DNA of 22,043 nucleotides from a bacterium (GTDB lineage: Bacteria > ARS69), in NCBI GenBank assembly GCA_025774865.1, contig JALGZO010000584.1, positions 1 through 22,043 of the forward strand, written 5' to 3'. Below the pieces are notes generated by a model that saw only the letters and a program-made list of their open reading frames with translations, had not been told where the DNA came from and made no database searches. The translations under genes were made by a program, and so were the position numbers. Below are positions 1-7,183 of the stretch, in pieces. Every line of letters starts with the position of its first letter. Within the stretch, counting starts at the first letter, position 1.

Positions 1-192
1 CTGGGCACGGTCGTGACGCTCCCGGTGTGGGTGACTTTCCGCGCCTTTTCGCTCGAATACCTCGCCCAGTTCGGTCCGGAGTTGAATCTGTTCCCGGACG
101 AAGGAGGCGCCGCGGTCGCGGGAGCGCCGCCGCCACCACCCGCGTCACCGCCGCCGGCGGAGCCGCCTCAGCCGCCCCGCCAGATCGAGTAG
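1..192 (+). CDS. C-terminal end of a probable membrane protein, truncated by the window edge
   Basis: An open frame enters from the left edge in frame 1 and ends at TAG (190-192), giving the last 63 residues of a protein. The visible part starts with a hydrophobic segment rich in V, L, W and F (LGTVVTLPVWVTFRAFSLEY), continues with an Asn/Pro-containing loop, and ends in a low-complexity Pro/Ala tail of repeated PPPPPASPPPAEPP type. The hydrophobic stretch followed by a soluble tail suggests the last membrane segment of an integral membrane protein with a cytoplasmic or periplasmic Pro-rich tail. I do not recognise the family. It converges with the DUF2752 gene on the other strand, and the two 3' ends overlap by 25 bases. 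Coding is likely because the frame reads like protein up to the stop, but the start and most of the gene lie outside the window. Confidence 0.6.
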   Translation: MGTVVTLPVWVTFRAFSLEYLAQFGPELNLFPDEGGAAVAGAPPPPPASPPPAEPPQPPRQIE

Positions 193-554
193 CCCCACCC
201 GGTCACGACGATCACCGTGCCGATCCCGGCCAGAATCCGCCGCTCCACCCGAGTCGCCACCACACGCCAGCCGGCCGCGGACGCCACGGCCCAGAGGATC
301 ATCAGGACGATGGCCGCGAACACGAGGGGGTTCGCCGCCGCCGCGCCGATCGGGTCACCCTCTCCCAGCGCTTCGAGGAGCCGCGTGGAGCCACAGGTCG
401 GGCACGGCACGCCGGTCGCCGCGCGCAGGGCGCACTCGGGAAGCGGAAGGTCCAGCCGCCGCCAGATCACCGCGAAGATCAACGCCACGACGACGATCGC
501 CCCAGGGATCAGGCGGCGCGACCTCGTCAGCCGGTCGAGTCGCTCGATTCTCAC
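168..554 (-). CDS. DUF2752 family small membrane protein
   Basis: A 128-residue protein with two hydrophobic segments, one near residues 16-28 (IPGAIVVVALIFAVIW) and one near 80-98 (NPLVFAAIVLMILWAVASA). Between them lies the DUF2752 hallmark, a Cys followed by CPTCGSTR and a helix ending in an NPL turn. The family is of unknown function; members are small inner-membrane proteins, and the CPxCG motif suggests metal or redox chemistry, which is unproven. I chose GTG at 554 because GGGAGGA sits 4 to 5 bases upstream. The frame stays open to an ATG at 659, but that extension (RMRRRSPAAACC) is low-complexity and has no ribosome site. The gene follows argH on the same strand after 138 bases and overlaps the convergent left-edge gene at its 3' end. 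There is no evidence that it belongs to arginine metabolism. Confidence 0.8.
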   Translation of the reverse strand: MRIERLDRLTRSRRLIPGAIVVVALIFAVIWRRLDLPLPECALRAATGVPCPTCGSTRLLEALGEGDPIGAAAANPLVFAAIVLMILWAVASAAGWRVVATRVERRILAGIGTVIVVTGWGYSIWRGG

Positions 555-692
555 GATTCCTCCCGAGGAACGATCATCACCCGAACCCGCCCGCTTGTGA
601 ACGCAGCAAGCGGCAGCTGGACTCCGTCGCCGCATTCGCGAGACGGAAGAAGGTGACATCTGGATGATGGAAGCGGGGGAAGGCGCCCGGTT

Positions 693-2066
693 CTAGCTCT
701 CGGCGCGCTCTCGTGCCGTCGCCAGGGCCCGCGCGACCTCGGCGGGCGCTGTCGAGCCGAACGTCTTCTTCGCCGCGATGCTTCCCCGCGCCGTCAGGAG
801 CTCTCGATCGAGATCCGCGAGACCGATCGCCGCGAGCTCCTCGTCCGTCGCGTCCGCCAGTCCGCGCCCGCCGGCCTCACACGCCGCGACGAGTCGACCC
901 ACCCGCTCGTGCGCTTCCCGGAACGGGACTCGGCGCCGCACGAGCTCCTCGGCGAGATCGGTGGCGGCGCTCATGTCGGCGGCGTCCGCCGCCGGCTCGT
1001 GAAACACGGCGCTCGCGATCGCCCCGGCGAGCATCCGCGCACAGCCCTCGGTGGCGTCGGCCGCGTCGAACAACGGCTCCTGCCCTTCCTGCAAGTCCCG
1101 GTTGTACGCGAGCGGCATCCCCTTGATCAGCGAGTGCAGCGCCATGAGATGCCCATGCACGCGCGCGGCCTTGCCGCGAACGAGCTCGGCCACGTCCGGG
1201 TTGCGCTTCTGCGGCAGCATCGAAGAGCCCGTGCACCACGCGTCGTCGAGGGTCACGATCCCGAACTCGCCACTCGACCAGAGCACGATCTCCTCGGCGA
1301 GCCGGGACATGTGGTCCAGCGCGATTGCGCAGGCCGACACGAACTCGAGGGCCCAGTCGCGGTCGCTGACGGCGTCGAGGCTGTTCTCGGCGACCCGCGC
1401 GAATCCGAGGCGCTCCGCCGTTCGCCCTCGATCCAGCGGCAAGCTCGAGCCGGCACACGCCCCCGCCCCCAGCGGGCACCGGTCGGCGCGGCTGCGTGCG
1501 TCGCGAAGCCGATCGACGTCCCGGTCGAGAGCCTCGAAGTGCGCCAGCAGATGATGCGCGAGCAGCACCGGCTGGGCACGCTGCAAGTGCGTGTACGCGA
1601 AGATGACGACGCTCTCGTGTGCCTCCGCCGCGTCCACGAGCGCGAACTGAAGCTCGCGAATCTCGGACTCGACCCGCTCGGACTTCTCCCGCAGCCACAG
1701 CAGCAGGTCCGTGACGACCTGATCGTTGCGACTCCGGCCCGCATGGATCCGTCGCCCGGTCTCGCCGCAGAGCTCGACGAGCCTCGCTTCCACCGCGGAG
1801 TGCACGTCCTCCGGCAACTCGTCGCCCTCGGCCTGGGGGGGAAACGTGCCGGCCGCGATCTCCTCCTCGATGCGATCGAACGCGGTGGCGAGCGCGCGCA
1901 TCTCGTCCTCGTCCAGAACGCCGGCGTCCCTCAGTGCCGCGGCGTGCGCGCGGCCGCCCTGCACGTCGAACGCGGCGAGCCGCCGGTCGAAGGGGAGCGA
2001 GCTCGAGAAACGGCGAAGCTCCGCGTCCAGTTCGCCGGTGAAGCGTCCGCCCCAGAGCTTCGTCAC
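693..2066 (-). CDS. argH: Argininosuccinate lyase
   Basis: A 457-residue protein, the usual length for ArgH. It cleaves L-argininosuccinate to L-arginine and fumarate, the last step of arginine synthesis, in the cytoplasm as a homotetramer of the aspartase/fumarase superfamily. Visible signatures are the N-terminal KLWGGRF, HAGRSRNDQV near residue 107, FAYTHLQRAQP near residue 155, and the flexible-loop signature GSSMLPQKRNPD near residue 280 carrying the catalytic serine. YNRDLQEGQEPLF follows. The start is GTG (2066-2064), which overlaps the argG stop in the sequence GTGA and has GGGAGG about 8 bases upstream, so the two genes are translationally coupled. The GSSMLP form differs slightly from the textbook GSSxMP but keeps the serines and lysine. 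No terminator with a T-run is visible after the stop. Confidence 0.97.
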   Translation of the reverse strand: MTKLWGGRFTGELDAELRRFSSSLPFDRRLAAFDVQGGRAHAAALRDAGVLDEDEMRALATAFDRIEEEIAAGTFPPQAEGDELPEDVHSAVEARLVELCGETGRRIHAGRSRNDQVVTDLLLWLREKSERVESEIRELQFALVDAAEAHESVVIFAYTHLQRAQPVLLAHHLLAHFEALDRDVDRLRDARSRADRCPLGAGACAGSSLPLDRGRTAERLGFARVAENSLDAVSDRDWALEFVSACAIALDHMSRLAEEIVLWSSGEFGIVTLDDAWCTGSSMLPQKRNPDVAELVRGKAARVHGHLMALHSLIKGMPLAYNRDLQEGQEPLFDAADATEGCARMLAGAIASAVFHEPAADAADMSAATDLAEELVRRRVPFREAHERVGRLVAACEAGGRGLADATDEELAAIGLADLDRELLTARGSIAAKKTFGSTAPAEVARALATARERAES

Positions 2067-3298
2067 GACGGCACCTCCCGGGCCACCGGCAGGCGATGCG
2101 GATCGACGCCGTGCTGCACCTGCGCCGCCGTCCGCGCCCCCAACCCGAAGATGTCGATGAAGCCGGGCGCGGACGCGTGGCCGAAGGCGTCGCCCTCGCC
2201 GTAGGTGGCGAGCGAATGATCGTAGAGAGCGAAGGGTGATTTCCGGCCGACCGCCGTCACGTTCCCCTTGTGCAGGGAGAGGCGAACCTCACCGGTGACC
2301 GGGCGGCTCGCGGCGTCGACGAACGCCTGGATCGATTCGCGCAGCGGTGTGAACCAGAGGCCGTCGTACACGAGGCGCGCGAACTCCGCGCCGAGCTGGG
2401 CCTTCACGCGCTGCGTGTCACGGTCCAAAGTCAGCTGCTCGAGTGCGGCTCGCGCCGTGTGCAGCGTGATCGCCGCGGGGGCCTCGTACACTTCCCGCGA
2501 CTTGATTCCGACGAGGCGATCCTCGATGAGATCGAGCCGCCCCACGCCGTGATCACCAGCGAGGACATTCAAACGGTCCAGGAAGGTCGGGCCGTCCAGA
2601 CGATCGCCGTCGAGCGCAACCGGCACGCCGCTCTCGAACTCGATCGAGACTTCCTCGGGTTCGTCGGGCGCCTCGAGCGGGTTCGTGGTGAGCCGCCAGC
2701 AGTCGGCCGGCGGAGCAGCCCACGGATCCTCGAGCGCGCCGGCTTCGATCGCGATCCCCCAGAGGTTCTCGTCGATCGAGTAGGGCGTCGCGGACGTCGC
2801 CTCCACGGGAATCCCCCGCGACTTCGCCCACTCGATCTCCTGCTCGCGCGTCTTGAGCTCCCACTCGCGCAGCGGGGCGAGGCACCGGAGGTCCGGCGCG
2901 AGAGAGAGCACTCCGACTTCGAGTCGAACCTGATCGTTTCCCTTCCCCGAGCAGCCATGCACCACCACCTCGGCGCCGACCTTGCGCGCGACGTCCACGA
3001 GCTTCTTCGCGATGAGCGGCCGGCCCAGGGCCGTGGCCAGAGGATAGACCCCTTGGTAGAGAGCGCCGGCCCGGAGGCTCGGCCAGAGAAACTCGTTCAC
3101 GAACTCTTCGCGAAGGTCCTCCACGCGAACGTCGACGGCGCCCGACGCTTCCGCCTTCTCGCGCACCCCCACGAGCTCCGAGTGCTGGCCGAGGTCCGCG
3201 GTGACGGTGACGACGTCGGCTCCGTGCGTCTCCTGCAGCCACTTGAGCATGCACGAAGTGTCGAGACCACCCGAGTAGGCGAGCACGAATACAGGCAT
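2063..3298 (-). CDS. argG: Argininosuccinate synthase
   Basis: A 411-residue protein of the ATP-pyrophosphatase class. It joins citrulline and aspartate using ATP to give argininosuccinate, AMP and pyrophosphate, in the cytoplasm. The N-terminal PP-loop AYSGGLDTS is at residues 7-15. The family motifs HGCSGKGNDQVR and YSIDENLWG (near residue 170) are present, and the length fits the usual 400 residues. The ATG at 3298 has AGGAG 6 bases upstream. argR ends 15 bases before it and argH starts inside its stop codon, so argR-argG-argH form one operon. Citrulline would have to come from carbamoyltransferase genes outside this window. Confidence 0.97.
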   Translation of the reverse strand: MPVFVLAYSGGLDTSCMLKWLQETHGADVVTVTADLGQHSELVGVREKAEASGAVDVRVEDLREEFVNEFLWPSLRAGALYQGVYPLATALGRPLIAKKLVDVARKVGAEVVVHGCSGKGNDQVRLEVGVLSLAPDLRCLAPLREWELKTREQEIEWAKSRGIPVEATSATPYSIDENLWGIAIEAGALEDPWAAPPADCWRLTTNPLEAPDEPEEVSIEFESGVPVALDGDRLDGPTFLDRLNVLAGDHGVGRLDLIEDRLVGIKSREVYEAPAAITLHTARAALEQLTLDRDTQRVKAQLGAEFARLVYDGLWFTPLRESIQAFVDAASRPVTGEVRLSLHKGNVTAVGRKSPFALYDHSLATYGEGDAFGHASAPGFIDIFGLGARTAAQVQHGVDPHRLPVAREVPS

Positions 3299-3313
3299 GG
3301 TTCGCTCCTGGGT

Positions 3314-3778
3314 TCAGTCGAGGTCAAAGAGCGCGGCCAGCTCTCGCCGGAGCGCCTCGATCGTTTTGGTCGTCCGCGGGATGACGAGAATCGTGTCGTC
3401 GCCGGCGATGGTCCCGAGCACGTCACGGAGATCGAGCTCGTCGAGCTGGGCCGCGACCCCCTGCGCCCGCCCCGCTCGCGTCCGGATCACGACGGCCGAC
3501 TCGTTGCTCGCCACCGATCGCAGCTCACGCGCGACGGTCGACTGCAGCGCTTCCGTTTCGGGGGGAGCCGGATCGCGGTCGGAAAACGCGTACCGGTAAC
3601 CGGCGTCGGTCGGGAGACGCACGATCCCGAGCTCCCGGAGATCCCGGGACAGCGTCGACTGCGTCACGGTGTGGCCGCGCGAGGCCAGCAGCTTGCCCAG
3701 CTCTTCCTGGCTCGTGATGCTCCGGCGCTTCACGAACTCCCGGATCCGGCGCTGTCGACGAATCTTCTCGGACGTCAT
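3314..3778 (-). CDS. argR: Arginine repressor
   Basis: A 154-residue protein matching ArgR/AhrC in length and layout. Residues 1-70 form a winged helix-turn-helix with the DNA-recognition segment TVTQSTLSRDLRELG. The C-terminal domain carries GTIAGDDTILVI, the conserved arginine-binding and hexamerisation motif. ArgR hexamers bind ARG boxes when arginine is plentiful. The start ATG at 3778 has GGAGG 6 bases upstream. Two ARG boxes lie just upstream on the predicted promoter, so the gene most likely represses itself together with argG and argH. Confidence 0.95.
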   Translation of the reverse strand: MTSEKIRRQRRIREFVKRRSITSQEELGKLLASRGHTVTQSTLSRDLRELGIVRLPTDAGYRYAFSDRDPAPPETEALQSTVARELRSVASNESAVVIRTRAGRAQGVAAQLDELDLRDVLGTIAGDDTILVIPRTTKTIEALRRELAALFDLD

Positions 3779-3799
3779 GCCTCGCCTCCGTCCTCGATG

Positions 3800-3837
3800 A
3801 ATGCATGACTATGCACATATGCGCATGATTATGCAAT
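3800..3837. promoter_or_regulatory. Tandem ARG boxes (ArgR operator pair)
   Basis: Two imperfect palindromes of identical design: GCAT-gact-ATGC (3803-3814) and GCAT-gatt-ATGC (3823-3834). Expanded to the usual 18 bases they cover 3800-3817 and 3820-3837, separated by 2 bases. Known ArgR operators are pairs of 18-bp boxes 2-3 bp apart, so the geometry fits well. The core differs from the Escherichia coli TGAAT/ATTCA form but resembles the Gram-positive TGCAT/ATGCA variants. The pair sits 22 to 59 bases upstream of argR. Confidence 0.8.
3808..3836 (-). promoter_or_regulatory. Predicted argRGH promoter
   Basis: On the minus strand TTGCAT (3836-3831) and CATAGT (3813-3808) are 17 bases apart, a standard sigma-70 spacing. 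CATAGT matches the -10 consensus at 4 of 6 positions; TTGCAT matches the -35 at 3 of 6. One ARG box covers each hexamer, which would let ArgR block polymerase directly. The hexamers are part of the palindromes themselves, so their promoter role is inferred. Confidence 0.45.
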
Positions 3838-3859
3838 CGGGATCGCGCCGCCGGAACCC

Positions 3860-4399
3860 CTAGCCCGCGTCGCGGGTGAGGCCGAGGCTCCCGAGAAGGA
3901 GGAAGGCCGCGACGAGAAACGCCACTTGGACCAGCCATCCGATGACGCACACCGCGATCGCCCGCCCGGTGGTCTCGTAGTCGAGAGCCTGGCGGACCGC
4001 GATGATCATTGCGACGAGCATCCACATCGATCCGGCGAAAAGAGCGATCGGACCGAGACCGGGAACGATCCCCAGCGCCCGGATCAAGCCCGGCGAGCTC
4101 GAGAAGCCCGTCGTGCGGAGGAGCTCTCCGATATCCGCTTTGGTGTTGGGGCCCGGCAAGAACCTCGTCCCGATGAAGTAGGTCAGGAAGGCCCAGATGT
4201 ACCAGCCCACCAGCGCGGCGATGACCCCGACGACGAGACCCGGACCGCCCTCCCCCGACGTCCCGATGCCCGCGGCGATGCTGGTCACGATGACCACCAC
4301 CATCGCCTGCCCGGTGGCGCCGGTGTCGGCTTCGACCTCTTCGTAGAGGTTCACATCCAGCTTGGCGGCACGGATCATGCGATCGACGATCCCGTTCAT
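3860..4399 (-). CDS. YIP1-family integral membrane protein
   Basis: A 179-residue protein with about five hydrophobic segments, near residues 31-47, 52-77, 106-121, 123-135 and 145-170. It has the YIP1-like layout: an amphipathic N-terminus (MNGIVDRMIRAAKLDVNLYEEVEAD), then paired helices separated by a conserved-looking GIVPGLGPIALFAGSMWML segment near the middle. Bacterial YIP1-domain proteins are uncharacterised inner-membrane proteins. The ATG at 4399 has AGGAGG about 5 bases upstream. Only 9 bases separate it from the stop of the kinase, so the two are almost certainly cotranscribed and the membrane protein may be a kinase partner or target. This last point is inference. Confidence 0.8.
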   Translation of the reverse strand: MNGIVDRMIRAAKLDVNLYEEVEADTGATGQAMVVVIVTSIAAGIGTSGEGGPGLVVGVIAALVGWYIWAFLTYFIGTRFLPGPNTKADIGELLRTTGFSSSPGLIRALGIVPGLGPIALFAGSMWMLVAMIIAVRQALDYETTGRAIAVCVIGWLVQVAFLVAAFLLLGSLGLTRDAG

Positions 4400-4408
4400 G
4401 GTCTCCTC

Positions 4409-7129
4409 CTATTCCGTGGGCACCAGCCGGCGAAGCTCGTCGAGCCAGTTCGTTACCACGACGACATGCGATTGCGTGTCCTCGGTCGAGGGCTCCGGCC
4501 GGAGCACATACGCGTGCGTGCCGTCCGGGGCCACGGCGGCCGACCACCCACCTTGTCCGCGCACGGAGTCGTCGATCGCGAGCGTATCCGGCCGGCCGGC
4601 CGAGAGAGTGCCCTCCCCCAGAGCCAGGGGGATGCGGATGATCGCATTCAGATCCGCCACCAGGATCGCGCTCTGGTCCGGGGCCCAGGTGACACCCCGC
4701 AGCGCCGCGCCCTTCAGGATCTGCCACCGGCTTCCCTCATCCGGGTAGCGCTGGATGTTGAGCTCCGCGGTCAATCCCAGTGCGCTCGAGCCGTATGAAA
4801 TCCAGCGACCGTCGGGAGAGAACTGGGCCCACAGCTGATTGCCGGGACCTCCGGCGAGCAACTCGGGGCGCGCTTCCGGATCGGTCAGCGACAGCGACAT
4901 GACGTCGAACGCATCGCCCTCCGACATGACGTTCAGCAGCAGCAGACGCTCATCGGGAGCGACTCCCGTGACCCCCAACGGGATGTTGGACCGGTACAGC
5001 TCCTCCTCCGGACCGGAGCCGTCGGCCGGTCGGCGAAGCACCACGTGTTGATTCTTCACGCCCCGGGTCCAGTAGAGAGTCTTCGAGTCCGGGGACCAGC
5101 AGGCCAGCCGGTCGGTGGTGTCGCGCTCGAACGTCAGTCGACTTTGCGTCCCGGTGGCGAGGTCGACCAGGAACAGAGACGACTCGCTGCCCGCCACGCC
5201 ACTCATGACGAGCCGACGCCCGTCCGGAGAAAGAGCGAGCCTCCCCAGATCCCCGGGCTCGGTGATTCGCTCCCGGGACCCGGTGGAAAAGTCGATCCGG
5301 GCCACGTGGATCTTCGCGGAGTGCCCGGTGCGATAGGCGAGCGTCCCGTCCGGGGAGACGTCGAACTGAGCGGTGCCGTCGTGGGCATCCTCGCTGTCGA
5401 CCCGGGCCCAGATGCTGCTCAGAACAGGAACCGGGAGCCTGGCCGGCACGGCCTCCCCGAGGTCCAGCGGGGTGGCGAACAGAGTGCCGTCGCGGACGAA
5501 GAGCAAGTGGCCGGTCGACACGTACCGCGGCGAGGACCCTCCTCGGTAGACCGCTCGTTGATCTCCTCCGGCCAGCGAGACGATGCGAATCTCCGAAGCA
5601 TCGTACTGCTCGCTCAAGTACTGGCACTGAAACACCACGGACTCCCCGTCCGGCATTCGGGTGGGCCAGCGGTGAGATCTCTCCCCGGCTTCGGCGTCGA
5701 CGGCGGTCAGCTCCTCCATTCGCCCATCCGAGAGAGAGACTCGGTGGAGGCCGGTGATGACGTCCGGAGCTACTACAAGCGTGGCGTCGTTCACCCACGT
5801 GAGGCCCCGCGCCGTTCCGATATCGCAAAGGTCGATGGACGTTCCGCCGTCGACGCTCACGCGACGGAGCATCCCCCGACCGACGAAGGCGATCCACCGA
5901 CTGTCGGGCGAAAACGCGAATTGCCGGGCACCGTCGGTGTCCTCCAGAAGGCGTTCTCCGCGCGCGTCGAAGCGACGCACTCGGATTCCCTCCGGAGTGA
6001 GGTACCCGAGCGTCGTTCCGTCGGGAGAAACCTGCAAGCCGACTCCTCCGTCGATGGGCATCGACTCTTCGTGCGCCAACCGAATTTCCAGGTGGAGGCT
6101 GCGGCGGGGAGAGACACTGTCCTGGCTTTGCCGGGCCCAACCCCAGAGAGCCGCCACGACGCCGACGGCCGCCACCGCCCAGGGAAGCCACGCACGTTTC
6201 CCGGCGGCCGCAACGGTCGGCACTGCGATGATGTCCAGTGAGCTGGGATCGCTCGTCCACCGTTCGAGCCGCACGCGCGCCTCCCCGATGTCGCGCAGCC
6301 GCTTGCGAGGATCGCGCTCCAGGCATCGCTCGAGCAGTCGGCGGACCGGGGCCGGAACCGCAGCCGGCAGATCCTCCCAGGGGATCTCCGCCCGCAACAC
6401 GGCGGCGAGCGTATCGCCGATGTCCTCGCCCTCGAACAGCCGCTTGCCGGTGAGCATCTCCCAGAGGAGCACGCCGAACGCCCAGAGATCCGTCCGCCGA
6501 TCGACCGGCTTGCCCTTCGCCTGCTCCGGGCTCATGTAGCCGGCCGTGCCGAGAATCACATGCGCCTGAGTCAACGCTCCGGTGATCGTCGGCGACGTGG
6601 AGAAATCGGATTCGTCGACCGCTTCTCCCTGGAACGCACGCGCCAGGCCGAAGTCGAGGATCTTGACCTTGCCGCCGGGCGTGATCATCACGTTGGCCGG
6701 CTTGAGGTCGCGGTGCATGACCCCCTGCTCGTGCGCCTCCTCGAGGCCGTCGGCGATCTGACGCGCCAGGTCGAGCGCCTCTTCGACCGGGATCGCGCCC
6801 CTTTTCAGTCGTTCGGCCAGGTCCTCTCCCTCGACGAGCTCCATGACGAGGAATCGGTGCTCCTCCGCCTCGTCCACCCCGTAGATGGCCGCGATGTTCG
6901 GATGGTTCAAGGACGCGAGGGTGCGCGCCTCACGCTGGAAGCGGGCGATCCGTTCGGCATCCCCGGCAAACGTCTCGGGAAGGAGCTTGAGCGCGACGTC
7001 GCGGTTGAGCTTGGAATCGCGGGCGAGGTAGACCTCGCCCATGCCGCCCACGCCGAGCGTCTCACGGATTTCGTAGTGAGTGAGCGATTTGCCGATCAGC
7101 GGACGATCTCCGGGCACAGGGGAAATCAC
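4409..7129 (-). CDS. Ser/Thr protein kinase with C-terminal WD40-like beta-propeller
   Basis: A 906-residue single-pass membrane kinase. Residues 19-290 form a complete Hanks-type kinase domain: glycine loop GVGGMGEV (26-33), VALK lysine 48, alpha-C glutamate about 67, catalytic HRDLKPAN (139-146), DFG (159-161) and SPE (200-202). The key residues are present, so it should be active. A transmembrane helix lies near 316-333 (WLPWAVAAVGVVAALWGW). The remaining 570 residues carry repeated WD40-like/TolB blades (SPDGTTLGYL, SPDSRWIAFV, SPDGRRLVMS, SPDGRWISYG, APDGTHAYV), predicted outside the membrane as a sensor. This architecture is common in Acidobacteriota and Eisenbacteria-like genomes; ligands are unknown. 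The start shown is GTG at 7129; it has no clear Shine-Dalgarno, and a second GTG lies 12 bases downstream, so the exact start is uncertain. The YIP1 gene follows after 9 bases. Confidence 0.93.
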   Translation of the reverse strand: MISPVPGDRPLIGKSLTHYEIRETLGVGGMGEVYLARDSKLNRDVALKLLPETFAGDAERIARFQREARTLASLNHPNIAAIYGVDEAEEHRFLVMELVEGEDLAERLKRGAIPVEEALDLARQIADGLEEAHEQGVMHRDLKPANVMITPGGKVKILDFGLARAFQGEAVDESDFSTSPTITGALTQAHVILGTAGYMSPEQAKGKPVDRRTDLWAFGVLLWEMLTGKRLFEGEDIGDTLAAVLRAEIPWEDLPAAVPAPVRRLLERCLERDPRKRLRDIGEARVRLERWTSDPSSLDIIAVPTVAAAGKRAWLPWAVAAVGVVAALWGWARQSQDSVSPRRSLHLEIRLAHEESMPIDGGVGLQVSPDGTTLGYLTPEGIRVRRFDARGERLLEDTDGARQFAFSPDSRWIAFVGRGMLRRVSVDGGTSIDLCDIGTARGLTWVNDATLVVAPDVITGLHRVSLSDGRMEELTAVDAEAGERSHRWPTRMPDGESVVFQCQYLSEQYDASEIRIVSLAGGDQRAVYRGGSSPRYVSTGHLLFVRDGTLFATPLDLGEAVPARLPVPVLSSIWARVDSEDAHDGTAQFDVSPDGTLAYRTGHSAKIHVARIDFSTGSRERITEPGDLGRLALSPDGRRLVMSGVAGSESSLFLVDLATGTQSRLTFERDTTDRLACWSPDSKTLYWTRGVKNQHVVLRRPADGSGPEEELYRSNIPLGVTGVAPDERLLLLNVMSEGDAFDVMSLSLTDPEARPELLAGGPGNQLWAQFSPDGRWISYGSSALGLTAELNIQRYPDEGSRWQILKGAALRGVTWAPDQSAILVADLNAIIRIPLALGEGTLSAGRPDTLAIDDSVRGQGGWSAAVAPDGTHAYVLRPEPSTEDTQSHVVVVTNWLDELRRLVPTE

Positions 7130-7143
7130 GCGAGCGGGGTTCA

Positions 7144-7149
7144 GTCTAA
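7144..7149 (-). promoter_or_regulatory. Possible -10 element before the kinase gene
   Basis: On the minus strand TAGACT lies 14 bases before the GTG start of the kinase and fits TANNNT (4 of 6 to TATAAT). No convincing -35 is visible at 16-18 bases. If real, it would give a very short leader, which would fit the missing ribosome-binding site. Weak evidence. Confidence 0.25.
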
Positions 7150-7183
7150 CCGCGCGGACCGCAAAAGACGACGGCGGCCTGGC

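Noticed and set aside
909-3808. Long plus-strand frames across argH, argG and argR (431 and 512 codons)
   Set aside because: Fully antisense to well-conserved arginine genes, with no recognisable domain.
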